Source of the DNA: Chrysomallon squamiferum
Lineage: Eukaryota; Mollusca; Gastropoda; Neomphalida; Peltospiridae
Length of the DNA: 64,000 nucleotides
Direction of reading: 5' to 3'
Assembly: GCA_012295275.1 (NCBI GenBank)
Contig: CM022670.1
Location: forward strand, 31,955,938 to 32,019,937
Part shown: positions 27,468 to 41,345 of the stretch, piece by piece
How positions within the stretch are numbered: position 1 is the first letter of the stretch
How the letters are laid out: the number at the start of each line of letters is the position of its first letter
The notes under the pieces: generated by a model
What the model saw: the letters and a program-made list of their open reading frames with translations, nothing else
Databases searched by the model: none
Told to the model about the DNA's origin: nothing
Program-made: the position numbers and the translations under genes

Positions 27468-27560
27468 TATTAAGCTCTGGATTGGAGCCAGAATGAAGAC
27501 ATGAACCCAATACCTACCACACTTGAGGTTAATGGCATGACCTGTGTGCCAGCAAGGGTT
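27468..27560 (-). mobile_element. Possible SINE head relic (minus strand)
   Basis: Read on the minus strand it gives CACACAGGTCATGCCATTAA, CTCAAGTGTGGTAGG and TATTGGGTTCATGTC. The last part resembles a tRNA B-box (GGTTCRANTCC). No core follows. The call is tentative. Confidence 0.35.
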
Positions 27561-29273
27561 TAGTGTTCTAATCAAAGTGCAGTTTATATATGGTTGGAGA
27601 AGAGGTCAGACAAGGTGATGGGTTTAATTTTACACAGCTCATCAAGAGTGCATGTCACTGTGCTAAACATAGGACAGTTGAAAAGGTGAGATGTCTCAAG
27701 TGGCGTCACTTCTAACACCTTCATCTTTTATGGAAAAAAGTATTAGATTATTTCAGTAAGCAGTACAAAACATCAGTTGTTAATCTGAAGAGTTTTACAC
27801 AAGAAGCAATTACTGCATCTGGTTTCAGTATATTATAAACATTTTTTTTTCTAAAAGATATCCTGTGTCTGCTTTTTTGCTAATAGTTTAAGACTACCAA
27901 GATAATCAGTTCTTGCTGGACTTTTAATTTATTTTGGAATTTTAAATATTTCTTGGTAATACAGCTACCTCTTTCACTATCAATTTTATAATGAAATATC
28001 AAATGTTCTCTGAGATCCGTTTTGAGGTTTTTAAATCTCAGACAGCATGGAAATAATCAATCATCTTCTGTTATTGTTGTGAGGTTGTTGTTGAAGGTAT
28101 TGGTTTTGGATATCTTAATAAGTCTAATAATCAGATATGTTTTTTCAAAACTGTTTGGTTAAATTTATAAAATATGTGAAAATGTTATATTTTTATTTTA
28201 TTATTAACCCTCTAACTCTTTTCAACTCAAAATAATTATTTATGTATATAATATTAATAATTTCAAGCACATTTATATTTTAAGAGTTTCTTCTACAAAT
28301 TATATGGAAACAAAAGAAGATAAACAACAGGTCTAATATTGACACTACAAACTACAAAAATATAAAATTTGGTTTGTTACTGTATTGAATTATTTTGTAT
28401 TGATTAAGAAAAATGTTAATTCAACATATATATTGAAAATGTAGCAGATATATCTTAATTATTCATAGGAAAAAAAAGTTCTTTAAACATTAAAAACAAA
28501 GTGGAATTCACATCATGGGTTTTAGATTTATGTTTTGGAAAATGAAAAATGTTATAACCTGTCCCACTTTGATTAATGAAAACAAGGCTTCTATAATTTA
28601 AAAAAAAATTAACTATTCAGAAATCCATCTCTCTTTCAGGACCCAAAGTTGTATGTAACACAATCATTGTTACTGCTAGAAACATTCAGAAATAATACTT
28701 CTGGACATTTTGTTTAATTAATATAATTATATGTAGATAAAACTCAGAGCAAGCATAATGAAAAACAGAGTGCTGTGTTTATAATGTATAACTATCCACC
28801 TAGTCAACTTAAGGTACAGCCTAGCCCCTCATTAGGGCTAATTTTCCTTCTGGGAGATTTCAAAATGGGTCAATTACTGTCAGTCTGTTCCACAAGGTGG
28901 TAATCAGCCACCACTAGCTCTGTATGGATTCCATATCTGGATGAAATGGTGAATATTTTATAAGCATCTATTAACAAGATGAAATTCACTAAAACCACTA
29001 CTGTCATTTTTAGATTATCAACACTGAATATGGGCAGTGCACTAAAAAATATGAAATTTGGTCCATTTTATTTTAACTAAATGAAAATATATCATAAACA
29101 TTTTCTGTATCTTGGAAGTATTCAAGAACTCTAAATAATAAAAATATGAATTGTTTAATAACAGAACAACACTTACCAGACATTTAAATACAAAATAACA
29201 CGAGTTGAAAAAACAATAATAATAGTTCAACAGTATAATAAAACTTATAATAATACTAATAGTTATGATGATG

Positions 29274-29277
<4 letters not shown>

Positions 29278-29338
<61 letters not shown>
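29278..29338. repeat. (AAT)n microsatellite
   Basis: A near-perfect TAA/AAT trinucleotide tract of about 60 bp preceded by (GAT)n. Confidence 0.95.
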
Positions 29339-29339
<1 letters not shown>

Positions 29340-29942
29340 TTTTGGAAGATGAAAATGGAAATATTTTTTGTGTATTTAAAATGTTTTCACTAAAGACATG
29401 ATAAAGAATGGTAATAATAGGCCTAACCCTTATTTGCTGTAATAACCAGAATTAAACATCCAAGTCAAGTAAAAACCCACTTCTGTGTACCAAACAAAAC
29501 ATTAAATAATGATGTGTCATTATTGTCCAATTAAAGAGATAATTTACTGTTTACACAGTAAGACCATCCCTAACATTTACTGTCAGCAAATAAAACAATT
29601 GTTTTGAAAATATGAAAAGATTTAAATATTTATTATTATTATTCGCTCTTTATGTCAGAGGTTTTTACGTTGACGGTTATATTTATTCTGACAGACATAA
29701 AATAACAGACATAAAAAGTTTGAATCTTTTCATTTAATTTCTTCTCTTTTATTGTGTCTTATCTTTTTCTTTTTCTTTTTAAAAAAAATCATTTTGTTGA
29801 TTAAAAAAGCAGAAACAATTAAGTTTGAGTTCTTTCTTAATCTTTTTTATTGTTGCTGTTACAATTATTATTATTATTATTTTCTTAACAAACATTGTTT
29901 TATATTACATAAAATTTGTATACTGTAAGGCATGTAGGTGAG

Positions 29943-30200
29943 TGCTTTTTTTTTTTTGGGGGGTGAAATTCCGTGCAACTTTCACATAATCTAAGACAAC
30001 TGACAGATCCAAACCATCTATATTTTATAATGTCTTACAATCAATACTTCAACCCAAATTGCATTAAACTGTGCAATAAAAATGCAGCACCAGCCAGAAC
30101 ACATCCATTGTGCCAAGCTATTACTTATGCAGAAATAAATAAAACCAACACCGAAAGTAAATTAGCTTCACAGAGTAAAAAAAAAAAAAAAAAAAAAAAA
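29943..30200 (+). other. Possible retroposed fragment ending in poly(A)
   Basis: An A-run of about 24 bases (30177-30200) follows AATAAATAAA at about 30134-30144 by roughly 35 bases, the spacing of a polyadenylation signal to a poly(A) tail. The left side starts near a T-run and G-run (29947-29965). The 82-codon frame inside has no recognised domain. Target-site duplications were not identified, so this is tentative. Confidence 0.25.
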
Positions 30201-33200
30201 TCTACAACACATAATCCATAAAACCAAGCCGTAGTCCAAAATATTGCGTAACAGAATTCCCCCCACCCTACACCACTAAGTCTGGCTATGCAGCCTAGAT
30301 GAATTGCAACTTCCACTGGTCTTATCACTCTGGTATAAAATACAGCAACCGTAAATGGTCTGTGGCTTGCGTCAATCAATATGCGACAATGATTGTGTGT
30401 TATTGACCACTTCTCGGGCTCCTAGTTTGGTGCAATCCACGTGATATGCAGAAACATTCAACAGGCTGGGAAAGTGACGTATTCAAATTGGCCAAGAATG
30501 ATGAGAAAAATATTAAAACCCGTGAAGCAACACACCTTCATTTTAAATCTTTCTTGTATGCAGGACTGGTATAGCTGTTGTACACTTCACCAAAAGAAGG
30601 ATGAAAAGATCAGTGAAATTATCCTTTTTCATGAATTTTTTGCAGTGATTTCTCATTCTGACAAGTAAATTCTTGCCAATACATCAAGAAAAACAATATT
30701 TCAATATTATTCTATTTACTGTTGCATATATATCCTATCATTTCTTTGTAGAAAATGCATCTAAAACACTGCTCAGTTCTAACAAAATGATTTCATCTAT
30801 TTTATTGATGTACCTTTTTTTCCCCCAGAACTACTTAACATTCAAAGTCTAATTACACAGCAAAGCAACAGAAAGTTGACCATACATCAGATACCTAATA
30901 GCTGCCGATTAAACAATGTGCTAAGGTATCATTAAACTAACATTCCTTTCCCTTCTGGTGTGCAGGCTATCAGCAGCAATTCCTGTAATAAACAACAAGT
31001 AAAGATAATCTATCTGTACTCATCCGCTTTGGCTTCTAATAAGCTTCTACACTGCCAAAGGCCTGGGATAGTGTTTACAGCTGTTTATTGCAGCCATCAT
31101 TGTGTTGTCCACCACTAATTACAGTCATACTGGACAGCATGTACCTACATCTTTGTTTCTTCAGCACTAATGTATCTGATTTACTGATGATTTGTAATTT
31201 GATACTCAGAAAAATATTCATATACAGTATTTGTTAAATGTTTACTTTGAAAATATATATTTCATTATTATTTGCTTGTGTTTGTAACTGTGCATTATAC
31301 TGTTGTTTATTTATTTATAATGAATATTATTTGGATTATTGGTGTTTGTAAATATTCTATCATATTGTTATTTGTTTTTTTGTGTTTCTAAATATGTATT
31401 ATATTAATTACTGTTTGTGTTCATAAATGTATTTTATATTGATTATTTAATATGTTTATGGAATTTTTATAACTAGGCTTTTCAACAAAAACTGAAATGA
31501 AAAACTTTCAAGCTTGTTAAATTCTGGGTGGTAGGGAATAATGAATGAATGCATGAACATTTAACTATATCTCAGCACAAAATTTCATTGGTTATTGGGT
31601 GTAGGTAAATCATGTTTACTGGCCTTATTTATACATTATAAAAAAAATAAAAATTAAAGAGAATAACACCAACATTTCAAGGAAAGTACTGTAATTGCAA
31701 GAGAAAGGAATTTAAACACAGTTTTATAGCTCTCCTCTGTGCACCACATGTGCAAGATCACATCATGTTAGATTATCTGAGACTGCTAGTAACTATCAGT
31801 GTTGAAAACATTCCCTTCATTCCCCTCTAAATTTGTTATGAGCAAGCTCAAAAGTCTCAGTGTTGAATCTATGGCTTCCCACATTGATGAAAAGCAGTTA
31901 CTCATCGCTGTTAAGTGACATAATAAGCCTCTGTGTGAAGTGTGTCAAGCTCAGCTGTGACTTTTTCAAACAGTAATTAACTAGATATTTATTGTTTTCA
32001 TAGGTCAAGACTTTTGTTTTTCACTAAGGTGAATATATATATATATATAATTATTTTCAGTTAAAATGTTGCTGGGTTGTTGTTTTGGGGTGTTTTTCTT
32101 TATAAAGCCTAATGCCAATAATCATTTCATTTATTATCTAATTATGTATTTACTAATCTATTCAGTTTTCAGCTGATCCTCTAGCTTGGTGGCCAGAATA
32201 AAGGTATCATGAATGATGGGTTACAGAATCAACCATCTTCGGTGCCATACAGATTATTATATGCCAGTAACAATCAGTGTCAGTCAGTGAGCAGATTGTC
32301 AATGATAGAACATTAAACAGTATGCTCTAATAATTAGCCTCTTCAGTCCTGAAGTCAAGAACATACCATGTATCATAACCACTTCTTAACTTCTGGGGGC
32401 ATTTTATAATCTTTAAGTCCAGTTAAGAAATATGACAAATAAAACCATAAGAATGCTAGAATTTCACTAAGCATTTTACTAAATGCTTGACAAATCTGCT
32501 GTATATTAAGACTTTTTATTGAAAATGCTGATTTAAATATGATTATGATGGATTCCAATTCTGGACCTTAAAATGCAATGGTTTGTTTATCAATATACTG
32601 GATGAATTAGTGTTTAATGTTACTTGATATAAACTTGCTAAATGTAAGACCTTATTTTTAACAATTCAAAACTAGTTTTATATTACTGGTCAACTGGTTA
32701 GAAAGTTAATGCAATAAATGAAAAGGAATACAACAGTTTTCATTCTTACATCAAGTACAATGCTAAATATAAGATTTATTTATTAACACTTTTGTAAATA
32801 CTCTTCATATATACAATTATACTGAAATTTAAAACTAGAAACCCACTGCAGGTCATTATTAAACACCTCTCGAGACATACACAAAAACCATTAACAGTAG
32901 AATCATGCAGGAATGACAAACAACCTAGCAAAAAGCTACTTTTAAACCAACAACCTGGTGGTCAGTCCATGCCATGCTCAAGGCCAGTACAAAAAACTTG
33001 CAGAATTTATTACCCTAATCTGGCAATAAGCTATCTGATGTCTGATGATGTGGATGGATACTGGTAATCAAGTTCTTCAGAGTAAATGTAGCTGCTATCC
33101 ATTACAGATATAAACAGAAACATCTATCTTTTGTAGATCTGGACAATTTGTTAAAACAGAAATAAATCAACTCTGAAATATATAGACATATGCTACACAG

Positions 33201-36200
33201 ACAGTTATACGAGTTGCTAAGATGTACCATCATGTTCAGGTGTATGAAAGGAAAAAACAAATGGTGTGAAAAGAAAAATGTCAAAATTTATTCACACAAG
33301 CATTATTTCTATTATTTATTAATTCACTGACAAGATGAAAGGAAAAAAAAAATGTTTTCTTTTCCTATTGCTTTTATTAAATAATGTATTTAAGCAGAAG
33401 CATCATTGTTTTAAATAAAAGAAACTGATCAGCAATATATACATACACACACATACACAAACATATATTATATATTAGTTTTTGTCTTTATAAAGCCTAG
33501 ATACCACAATAAAAATATACTGTTTCAACAAATAATTCCATGTTTTGAAATCAATCATATCTCAAAACTGGGGATAAAACTCTTTTGAAAAACAAAACAA
33601 AGCAACATTGTATAATTTCCCTTTCCCACCAATATCTGGAATTTATACACAAACTGCTTTCTGAATTTCTACACCACATAATCTAACTTTACCAGTTATT
33701 TTTAACAGTTGATTTCATTCTGTTATCTTTTTAGTTTTTTAACTGTTATTTTTATGGGAGTGTTTTTGTGACAGATCTTGTTTGATATCAGTTCAATCAC
33801 ATATTAATGGTGGATTCTAATTTGTGTAATTCATGTGATTTTTTTATTTGCATTTTCATTTGCTTTCCTTTATAGTGCAATAAAATAATAATAATAATGA
33901 TGAAGATGATGAAGATAAAGATAATGATAGTGATAATAACATCTGATTCTAATCAGAATTTTAAAACTGTTGATGAAATCCTCAGTGTATGACAGCACCT
34001 TTATGTCCAGATAGTATCACCAGCTAGAAAACAAAGATCCCCTTATCTGTGTGAATAGTGGTTATTTTTGTATTGATTTTCCAATCAATACTATTTGTGT
34101 ACAACTCACAACACATATCCAACATGTGTGCATAGTGACTTCTTTCATTTTAACATTAGCACAACAAATCTAATTCTCTTTTGTTAGTCTTTTTATTTAT
34201 TTATGTAATTGTTACTTTCATTATAATTAAAATATGATTTATGTAATTATTATTATTTTTTATTATTATTATTTCTTCAATGATCTTTCTTTTTCTTGCT
34301 ATTATAATTTTATTTACATAATTTTTATTTTATTATATTATTTTTGTAATTATTATTATTATTGTTATTCACTTTCCAAATGATATTCCTGTCTAGCTGT
34401 AAAAAGAACAATAAATTCCATCTCTAATTTCTAGCTTATAAATATTAATGAACACAAATACATTAAACCTTATCAAAATACCTGTTACTTCATTTTAAAA
34501 GTTTTGTGTATTAAATATGAAACAAAACTATCATTTATGAGAACCATGAAAAAATCTAAAAAATAAAAACTATTTAAAAACATCCTTTTAATCAATTAAA
34601 AAGAAACAAACAAACAAACAAAAAAAAACAACAAAAAAGTCCATATATTTTTTTAAAATACAATATTTATTATAATGCGAAAAATTCTTATTCAGGCATT
34701 TTTGTATTTGAAAATCAGCTGAAAATCAATTATTTATGGCATAACCATTCCATACAGTATATTATGAAATATCAAACCATGCAAGCAGAGATCACCAACA
34801 AAAAAGTGGTGTGAAATGACCACTGTATCCAAAATGTCAGAAATTGGCAATAAAAAAACAGTGAACATATATTTCACTGGAATCCACAAATCCCTGTCCA
34901 TGACTGCAAATAACATCACTGTGCTTTATTGTCTCAGTTTCAATATGTTGGAATTGCAGCATCCTCAGTGAAGCCTATTGTGTCAAATCTCATCAGATGA
35001 GACACCTATTGAAAAAATAAAACTGCAATATCATCAATGACAAATACATCAATTAATGATGTTAGTGAACTGAACACTTGACATTTGCACAACCATCATT
35101 ACCCCCCCCCAATGTCAAGCATTTTGTAATCTTTGTGGACTTAAAACTCATTTTTCAAACTGCTGAAATGTTAATAAAACACACTCAGTTTTATTTCATC
35201 TTGTAAGTTTTCTCCAATCAGATAATAATGAACAATTCTGTTTTAGAATTTTAAATGTTATCAGATGGAATTATTTTATTATTAAATTATCTCATACAAT
35301 TAGATGTGATGCAGAATTTACCAAATGTTTTCTCATCTGTTTCAAAATCAAGATTACCCTCTGTAACATGCTGTTTTATTTCCACAAACTGGATTAAAAT
35401 AAAGGTCATACAATACTAATTAAAACATCATCTTTGAAAAACTGCATCTGTAAGTTATGTGTCCAAAAGATATAGAAACAAACTTTTAGAATAATAATAA
35501 TAGTCAGGAAGATAATGGATGATGATGATTAATTCTAATGATGCTGATGAAGCAATAGTAAGCTGGATTTGTGAAATGATGTTTGATAATCAGTAATTCT
35601 GAATCTCAGAATAAATGTAAAAACTTGTGACATGTTGATGTAATTGCCCATGTTCTCCATTTCTCCAGGAATTGCTTCATTCCTGAATCCTTGAACATGC
35701 ACTGATAAAAGACAGATTAAAAGTTTTGTGCATACCATACACAAACAGTTCCTGCTGAGTATCTAACCAGTGAGCAACTAACAATGTATGTGACAATCAT
35801 TTCTGTGATTAAAAACATTTTCAACAGACCATCTTGTAACAGCTTGTGTATCAATACACATTACTTAGATATGTGATTATTACAATATTTTATTTATACA
35901 AGGAAATATTCATATTGTCTATTTCATCCTGTTAAACATTTTCTTTTTTTTCAAAACATTTTCTAATGAAAAAATTGATATAATAGTGGTCATGAAACAA
36001 TGGATGGAACAAAAAACAGCCTAGTATAAAAGAAGATTCATTTTTGCAAAATTTAGTATTACATGAATTTTATATATTGTTTTTAAAAAAGTATTTTTTA
36101 CTTTAGTTAAAAAATATCACTCTTTTTCTACAATAAAAGAAATGCCTGTGTACAAATTATTGGTATGCTTTTTGACACCTTCATAGAGTTAACTGGAGAT

Positions 36201-39200
36201 TTTTAAGACCTTTACAAATATTTTGTCTAACTAATCTACAAACACAGCAGCCTAATGATAACATGGACAGAGACCCCTGGACAACTGTGTAGATGAAACT
36301 TAAATAGATATAAAAAAAGAAGTAGTACTGAAAAGACTATAAATTTGGTGCCAGAAGAGATGATTAAATCTGATACACCATTCTCAAGTTGTTAATAAAA
36401 TACTGAAATGTACTCTGTATAACAACTTTATGACAACTTGTCATCTAATTTGCCAAACTAGAGAAGATAAGTGATAAGATGAATTTGGCTAGATTTTACT
36501 ATATATTATAATTAGCAGCTTGTTCAGATGAAAACTAAAAGAAGTGGCTGAGAGATATGAAGATGTGGGTTTAGGATTCCATTATTAACTAGTAACTGAA
36601 ACACACATAGTAGGCAACCACACTTAAAACAGCCATTATTTCATGTAATTTTACACCTGCTTAATATTCAGTATTAATTTACTACCTTCTCAGAAAGTTC
36701 GATTACAAGCCAAGAAACAGTATTAATTAGGAAGGAACCTTGCAATTTTACTACAAAATATTTCTTTACAACTAACACATTATCTCTTGTAGCAAATTGT
36801 TTCAATTTGAGATAATTAGCAGAAGGACATCTGTAAATTCAATTACCAATGAAGCTGTTAAAACCTGCCTCTCCCTGGCATGTATTGTCAATCATTAGAA
36901 ATACTGAATGTCTACTTATTTCCAAGACATGCACTTGTTTTGTATTCTAGGAAACATGTCTGTTTCACCCCATGATACATATCTTATCTAGAATACAACA
37001 TTTTTTTTTTTCTTAAACATATAGGGACATACATACAAACTGCTGATGTCAGTGTAAACATGCAAAATAATTATACCATCAATATCCATTCCAGCTTCAG
37101 ATTTTCAGTATAATCTGATCATTAAATGAAGATTCTAACACAGTCTCTAAAACATAACAACTTTGAAAAAGATGCCTGATTCTCAGGTTTATGAATTAAA
37201 TCTACATTCCTGAATATGGTAATCTAGCCATGGTTGTTCAACCTGTAGTGTGAATTAATTCACTGTGCCAGTTTCATTAAAACTGTTACATAAACATCAC
37301 TCCTATATGGCAACAGGTGTATACCACCCCCACATGATCACTGAGAAATAAGTATGTTAATGGATGGATTATATACTCAGTGTTAAATAAATTTCAAAAA
37401 TGAACTTCATTACAACAATGAGATGATATCTTAATTACATACTGAATATGATTCTTATTATTGTTACTGCTTTAGATTTTTATTATGAATTCAAAAAGAA
37501 TAGCTTAAAAAAACTTAAAAAATAGACACCAACTGTGAACCATTTCTGCTTCAAAAACAGAATTTGTTGGGAAGAAAAAACGAAATGACTAATTCTTTTC
37601 AACAAGGGAAAATTACTAGTCTGTACATAATTTTATTTTTCAAGCACACCAAGCCCACACAATGTTACAACATCGAACTCTTGGACAATTGTATATACTG
37701 GCAAATCAATAATCCTGTTTTGTGAGCATCTGCAAAACAATGGTAAAAATTGTCCAGTGCTTGAAAGAACTTTCTAGTTTCAACTTGTCTGTTTCTTGTC
37801 CCTGTGGCATCTTCATCACTGCCAATATGCCAAAATAATGATATTTACACTGGGAATAATCTGACAGTGTTACAGTTATTGTAAGCACGTTGTTTACACC
37901 AACAACTGGGGTCTTCAGAGACTGGCTCCATCAGGTTGTGAAACATGACACAGAATTTCAAATCCCAGATGACAAAATATCTACCTGAACACCAAATATT
38001 CATGAACCCATTCAACCTGTAGAGTTGTATGTGAATAACTAGGCCAATTCACTTTCATGGACAAGTTTACTTTGATGTTAATGTCAATTACACTGTTAAA
38101 TGTAAATGCCATTATCTCACTTGTATCATCCATTCTGTACACATTTCAGTAATTGATGGCAACAATTAATTCTCTGTTATTGCATTTAAATTCTAAACCA
38201 ACACCGAAGCATTGTTAATACATTAGACACACACACATTTTAAAACAAAACTATGGATGTAATCACTCATCTCAAAGAAGGTAGACAGTAAAAAAAAGTC
38301 TGTCCACAGTAATCTGAGACTGGTATTAACTTAAACATTTAAATTGCTGCCATTCAATTTTAAGTAACATCGACCACTAGCTAGCTGTGTTGGATATGGG
38401 ATATCTTATTAACTACAGGTTAGCAGCAGGGGAATGAAATAATTCCATATTTTTATTTGCTCCTCTCTGTACTGTGTAATTAAACTTAACATCATGACAT
38501 TGGATCAGATAATATAAATGTTGCTTTATCTGCACCAACTCAAACTGATTAATTTTTTTATATATAGAGAAATGAAATTTTCTGCATATACTTTTTTAAA
38601 GAATTGTTGCTTTTTGATAAATATTTATACTATACATAAACATTTTGGTAAGGATCAATAGTTTAATAAACAACAGTTTAAAATCAACAATTTAAAAAAA
38701 AAATACAGTAAGATATATTTTACTAGTAACAGTAAATTAAAAAAAAAAAAAAATTAATACTTATATAATTACTATTGTGTTCTGACAGATAAAAATGCAA
38801 ATAAGTGTTTAAACTACTGAAAATAAAAATACATATGAAATAATTTTGTTTATTATAATTATAATTATTATTATTTATGCTTTTCAGAATTGTCTCTCAA
38901 CATTAAAACCTTAACATTTTAATAAATATACAAGAGATCCTTACCAAAATGTTACTACAAATCCACCCTTTCATAAAACATCCCAGAGGACAGCAATCCA
39001 TCTCAAGTGAGAAATGGATTAAAATGCAAGTCTCATTTCTAAAGAGATCACTGTGATACTCTCCATTGTTGTGCCTTTCATCAATACAATCAAAGATTAG
39101 AGCTGACAGTCAAAGACAGCCATTAGCACAGACCCATCTTGCAGGATTAGGTGTCTGCCAGTATCATGAATTATTAAATACTGTCCAAAAATGCATGCAT

Positions 39201-39519
39201 CATGCCAGTATAATTAACCCAGACTATGGCCTATTGCACTCTTTTTACAATCTGTCAACAGTGTTACAAAAATTGATGATGAGCACTGTTTCTTGAGTCA
39301 TTGTTAGTTTTAGCATTGTTCACAAACTGTAACTGTCAAAGAGGTTAAGCTACTTTTTGTTTTTCTGAAGTTTTTGGATGACAAATAATACCATCAAAAA
39401 GTGTTGTATTTGAAAATTATAAAATATTTAGTTAATTTGTCTGAGACAAACTACTGTTCAGGTTTCTGTTTTGGTGTTCTAACTGGTTTATGTTCAGTAT
39501 TTTAAAAATGAAATCAACA

Positions 39520-39735
39520 GGATGAGTGTAGCTCAGTAGTTAAACTACTGGACTCACAGGTCTCATGATTCCTATTTCTTTAGTGCATTCACTGGCCTAT
39601 TTTACATTCCAAACCATGCTCAACAAATGGTCTATCAAAGGTTGTTTTGTGTGTTTTCCTGACTGTAGGAAGATATACATAGAGGATTCATATACCATAT
39701 CAGCAGCTAGTGGTTTTTATTTCATTATTTTGAAT
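39520..39735 (+). mobile_element. SINE copy with tRNA-like head
   Basis: The start GTGTAGCTCAGTAGTTAAAC matches a tRNA A-box (TRGCNNAGYNG) and is followed by a degenerate B-box-like GGTCTCATGATTCC. The core segment CTATCAAAGGTTGTTTTGTG and CCTGACTGTAGGA follow in the expected order. A RNA polymerase III promoter origin is likely, but the sequence is too degraded to call active. Confidence 0.65.
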
Positions 39736-40261
39736 GGCTCTTAACCATTCAAGTGATGCAATGTAATGCAAAATAATCACAGAGCACAAATGTACTGAAT
39801 AAATCTTTAAAGGAAATATTTCTTTCTTCTTTTAAGAAGAATGATTAACTGCATTTTTTAAAGTACATTAATATTTTTTTTCTTATGCCTTTCCTGAAGG
39901 AAATGAAATGCTAATCTACATATAGTGTATGGATTTGTTATTTTTACTTCCATGTTCAATTCTGTAAATGCACTCTGTAAAAGAGAAACAAAAAAATTCT
40001 TATTTTCACTTTAATCTATTTGTCTCTGACATTTCTTGTGGAAATACTTCATTTTAGTCAATACTTTTTAATCAACACTGTGGACAGGCTGGGACTTTTC
40101 ATTCAGCAGAAATACTATAAATCACAGCAATTGACTGGTTCTGCGGTTGTTACAGATGTGCAGTGATGATGGGAAAAATATACAAAGTTTAGTTTACAAA
40201 CACCCACCCATTCACCACCCATCCAAACACCAGCAGTAATAGGAACATAGGCATTATTTCC

Positions 40262-40515
40262 TTGTAACAATATGGATAAACTGTGGCCCAGAGTTAAAGC
40301 ACTGGCATGAGGCATAATTGGTCACCAAGTTCAGTTTTACTTTAGCCTCTCAGCTGGCATATCCTGTTCAAACCTGTACTCTATGACTGATTTATTGAAT
40401 ATTGCAATATTTACTTTCCTGTCTATGGTAAGTACAAATAACTTATCTCTTACTGCTAATTAATAAGATAATCGTGGAATAGCAGTAGCTAGTTTCCTCT
40501 CTCATAACATAATTA
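40262..40515 (+). mobile_element. Decayed SINE copy
   Basis: A tRNA-like head (AGAGTTAAAGCACTGGCATGA) is followed by GACTGATTTATTGAATATTG, CTTTCCTGTCTATGG, CTTACTGCTAAT and AGTAGCTAGTTTCCTCTC. The order agrees with the other SINE copies. It extends nearly to the 3' part of the core. Confidence 0.6.
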
Positions 40516-41118
40516 CACAAAAGTCAGGATTGATATTTCTTAATTATTTTAATGTGAAAATTTGTTGAGATGTCATTTAAAATTTATTATTTTAAAAATA
40601 TCTTCTGTTCTATACATTTTAAAAGTAGATATCACAATGTTTAACTTAACAACATTATTTATTATTATTAAACTTCTAAATTCAAGTTCATTTATATCAG
40701 TTTATTTACCTTTTTTTGGTTTATAAATGTGGTTGGATATTAGTGTGATAATGAATATATTATTAATTCCATATGTACAATTCTTTTTTTCCAAATGTAT
40801 CTGCATTGCAATTTTTCATGAACAGATGAACAGTTCATTAATGGTATTTTTTCTTCTTTTTTTTTTTTTTTTTTTTGTATTTTTGTTGTCATGTTTGTTT
40901 AGGATTTCAGAAGCAACAGATTTGAATGGAAAATACATAAAAACTCTGCTGGTAAATCCTGTTTACACTCACTTAACAAGTAATGGTTTAAGTCCTTCAG
41001 ACAAATATCAAATTAGCTTCTAATATCTTCCTCCTGAAAGAATTCACATTTGAGTTTATTTTCTACAATCATTGTTTAACACATTGAACATGTAAAAACA
41101 TAAAAACACCAAAGGTAC

Positions 41119-41121
<3 letters not shown>

Positions 41122-41175
<54 letters not shown>
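41122..41175. repeat. (CA)n microsatellite
   Basis: A pure AC/CA tract of 54 bp followed by degenerate CA/TG sequence to about 41213. Confidence 0.97.
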
Positions 41176-41178
<3 letters not shown>

Positions 41179-41234
41179 CGCACACACATGCATGCACTCA
41201 CATACACACACATATTTGCAAAAGACAAGGAGCA

Positions 41235-41345
41235 GGCTGAAACACATCTGATCAGTCCTTCACATTGCCCCTGCTGAACTGTTTCACAATCCAGCCAGTG
41301 TCCCTTGACTGATTTACAAAAGACTATGGTGTGTTAACTTGGTGT
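41235..41345 (+). mobile_element. SINE fragment
   Basis: CCAGCCAGTGTCCCTTGACT followed by GATTTACAAAAGACTATGG matches the central section of the same family (CCAGTGCACCACGACTGGTAT, then ATCAAAGGCCGTGG). Only about 60 bp are comparable. Confidence 0.4.

Noticed and set aside
35535-35744. Minus-strand frame beginning MCMVCTKLLICLLSVHVQG, signal-peptide-like
   Set aside because: A hydrophobic start alone is expected often in AT-rich DNA. No mature-protein motif or exon structure follows.
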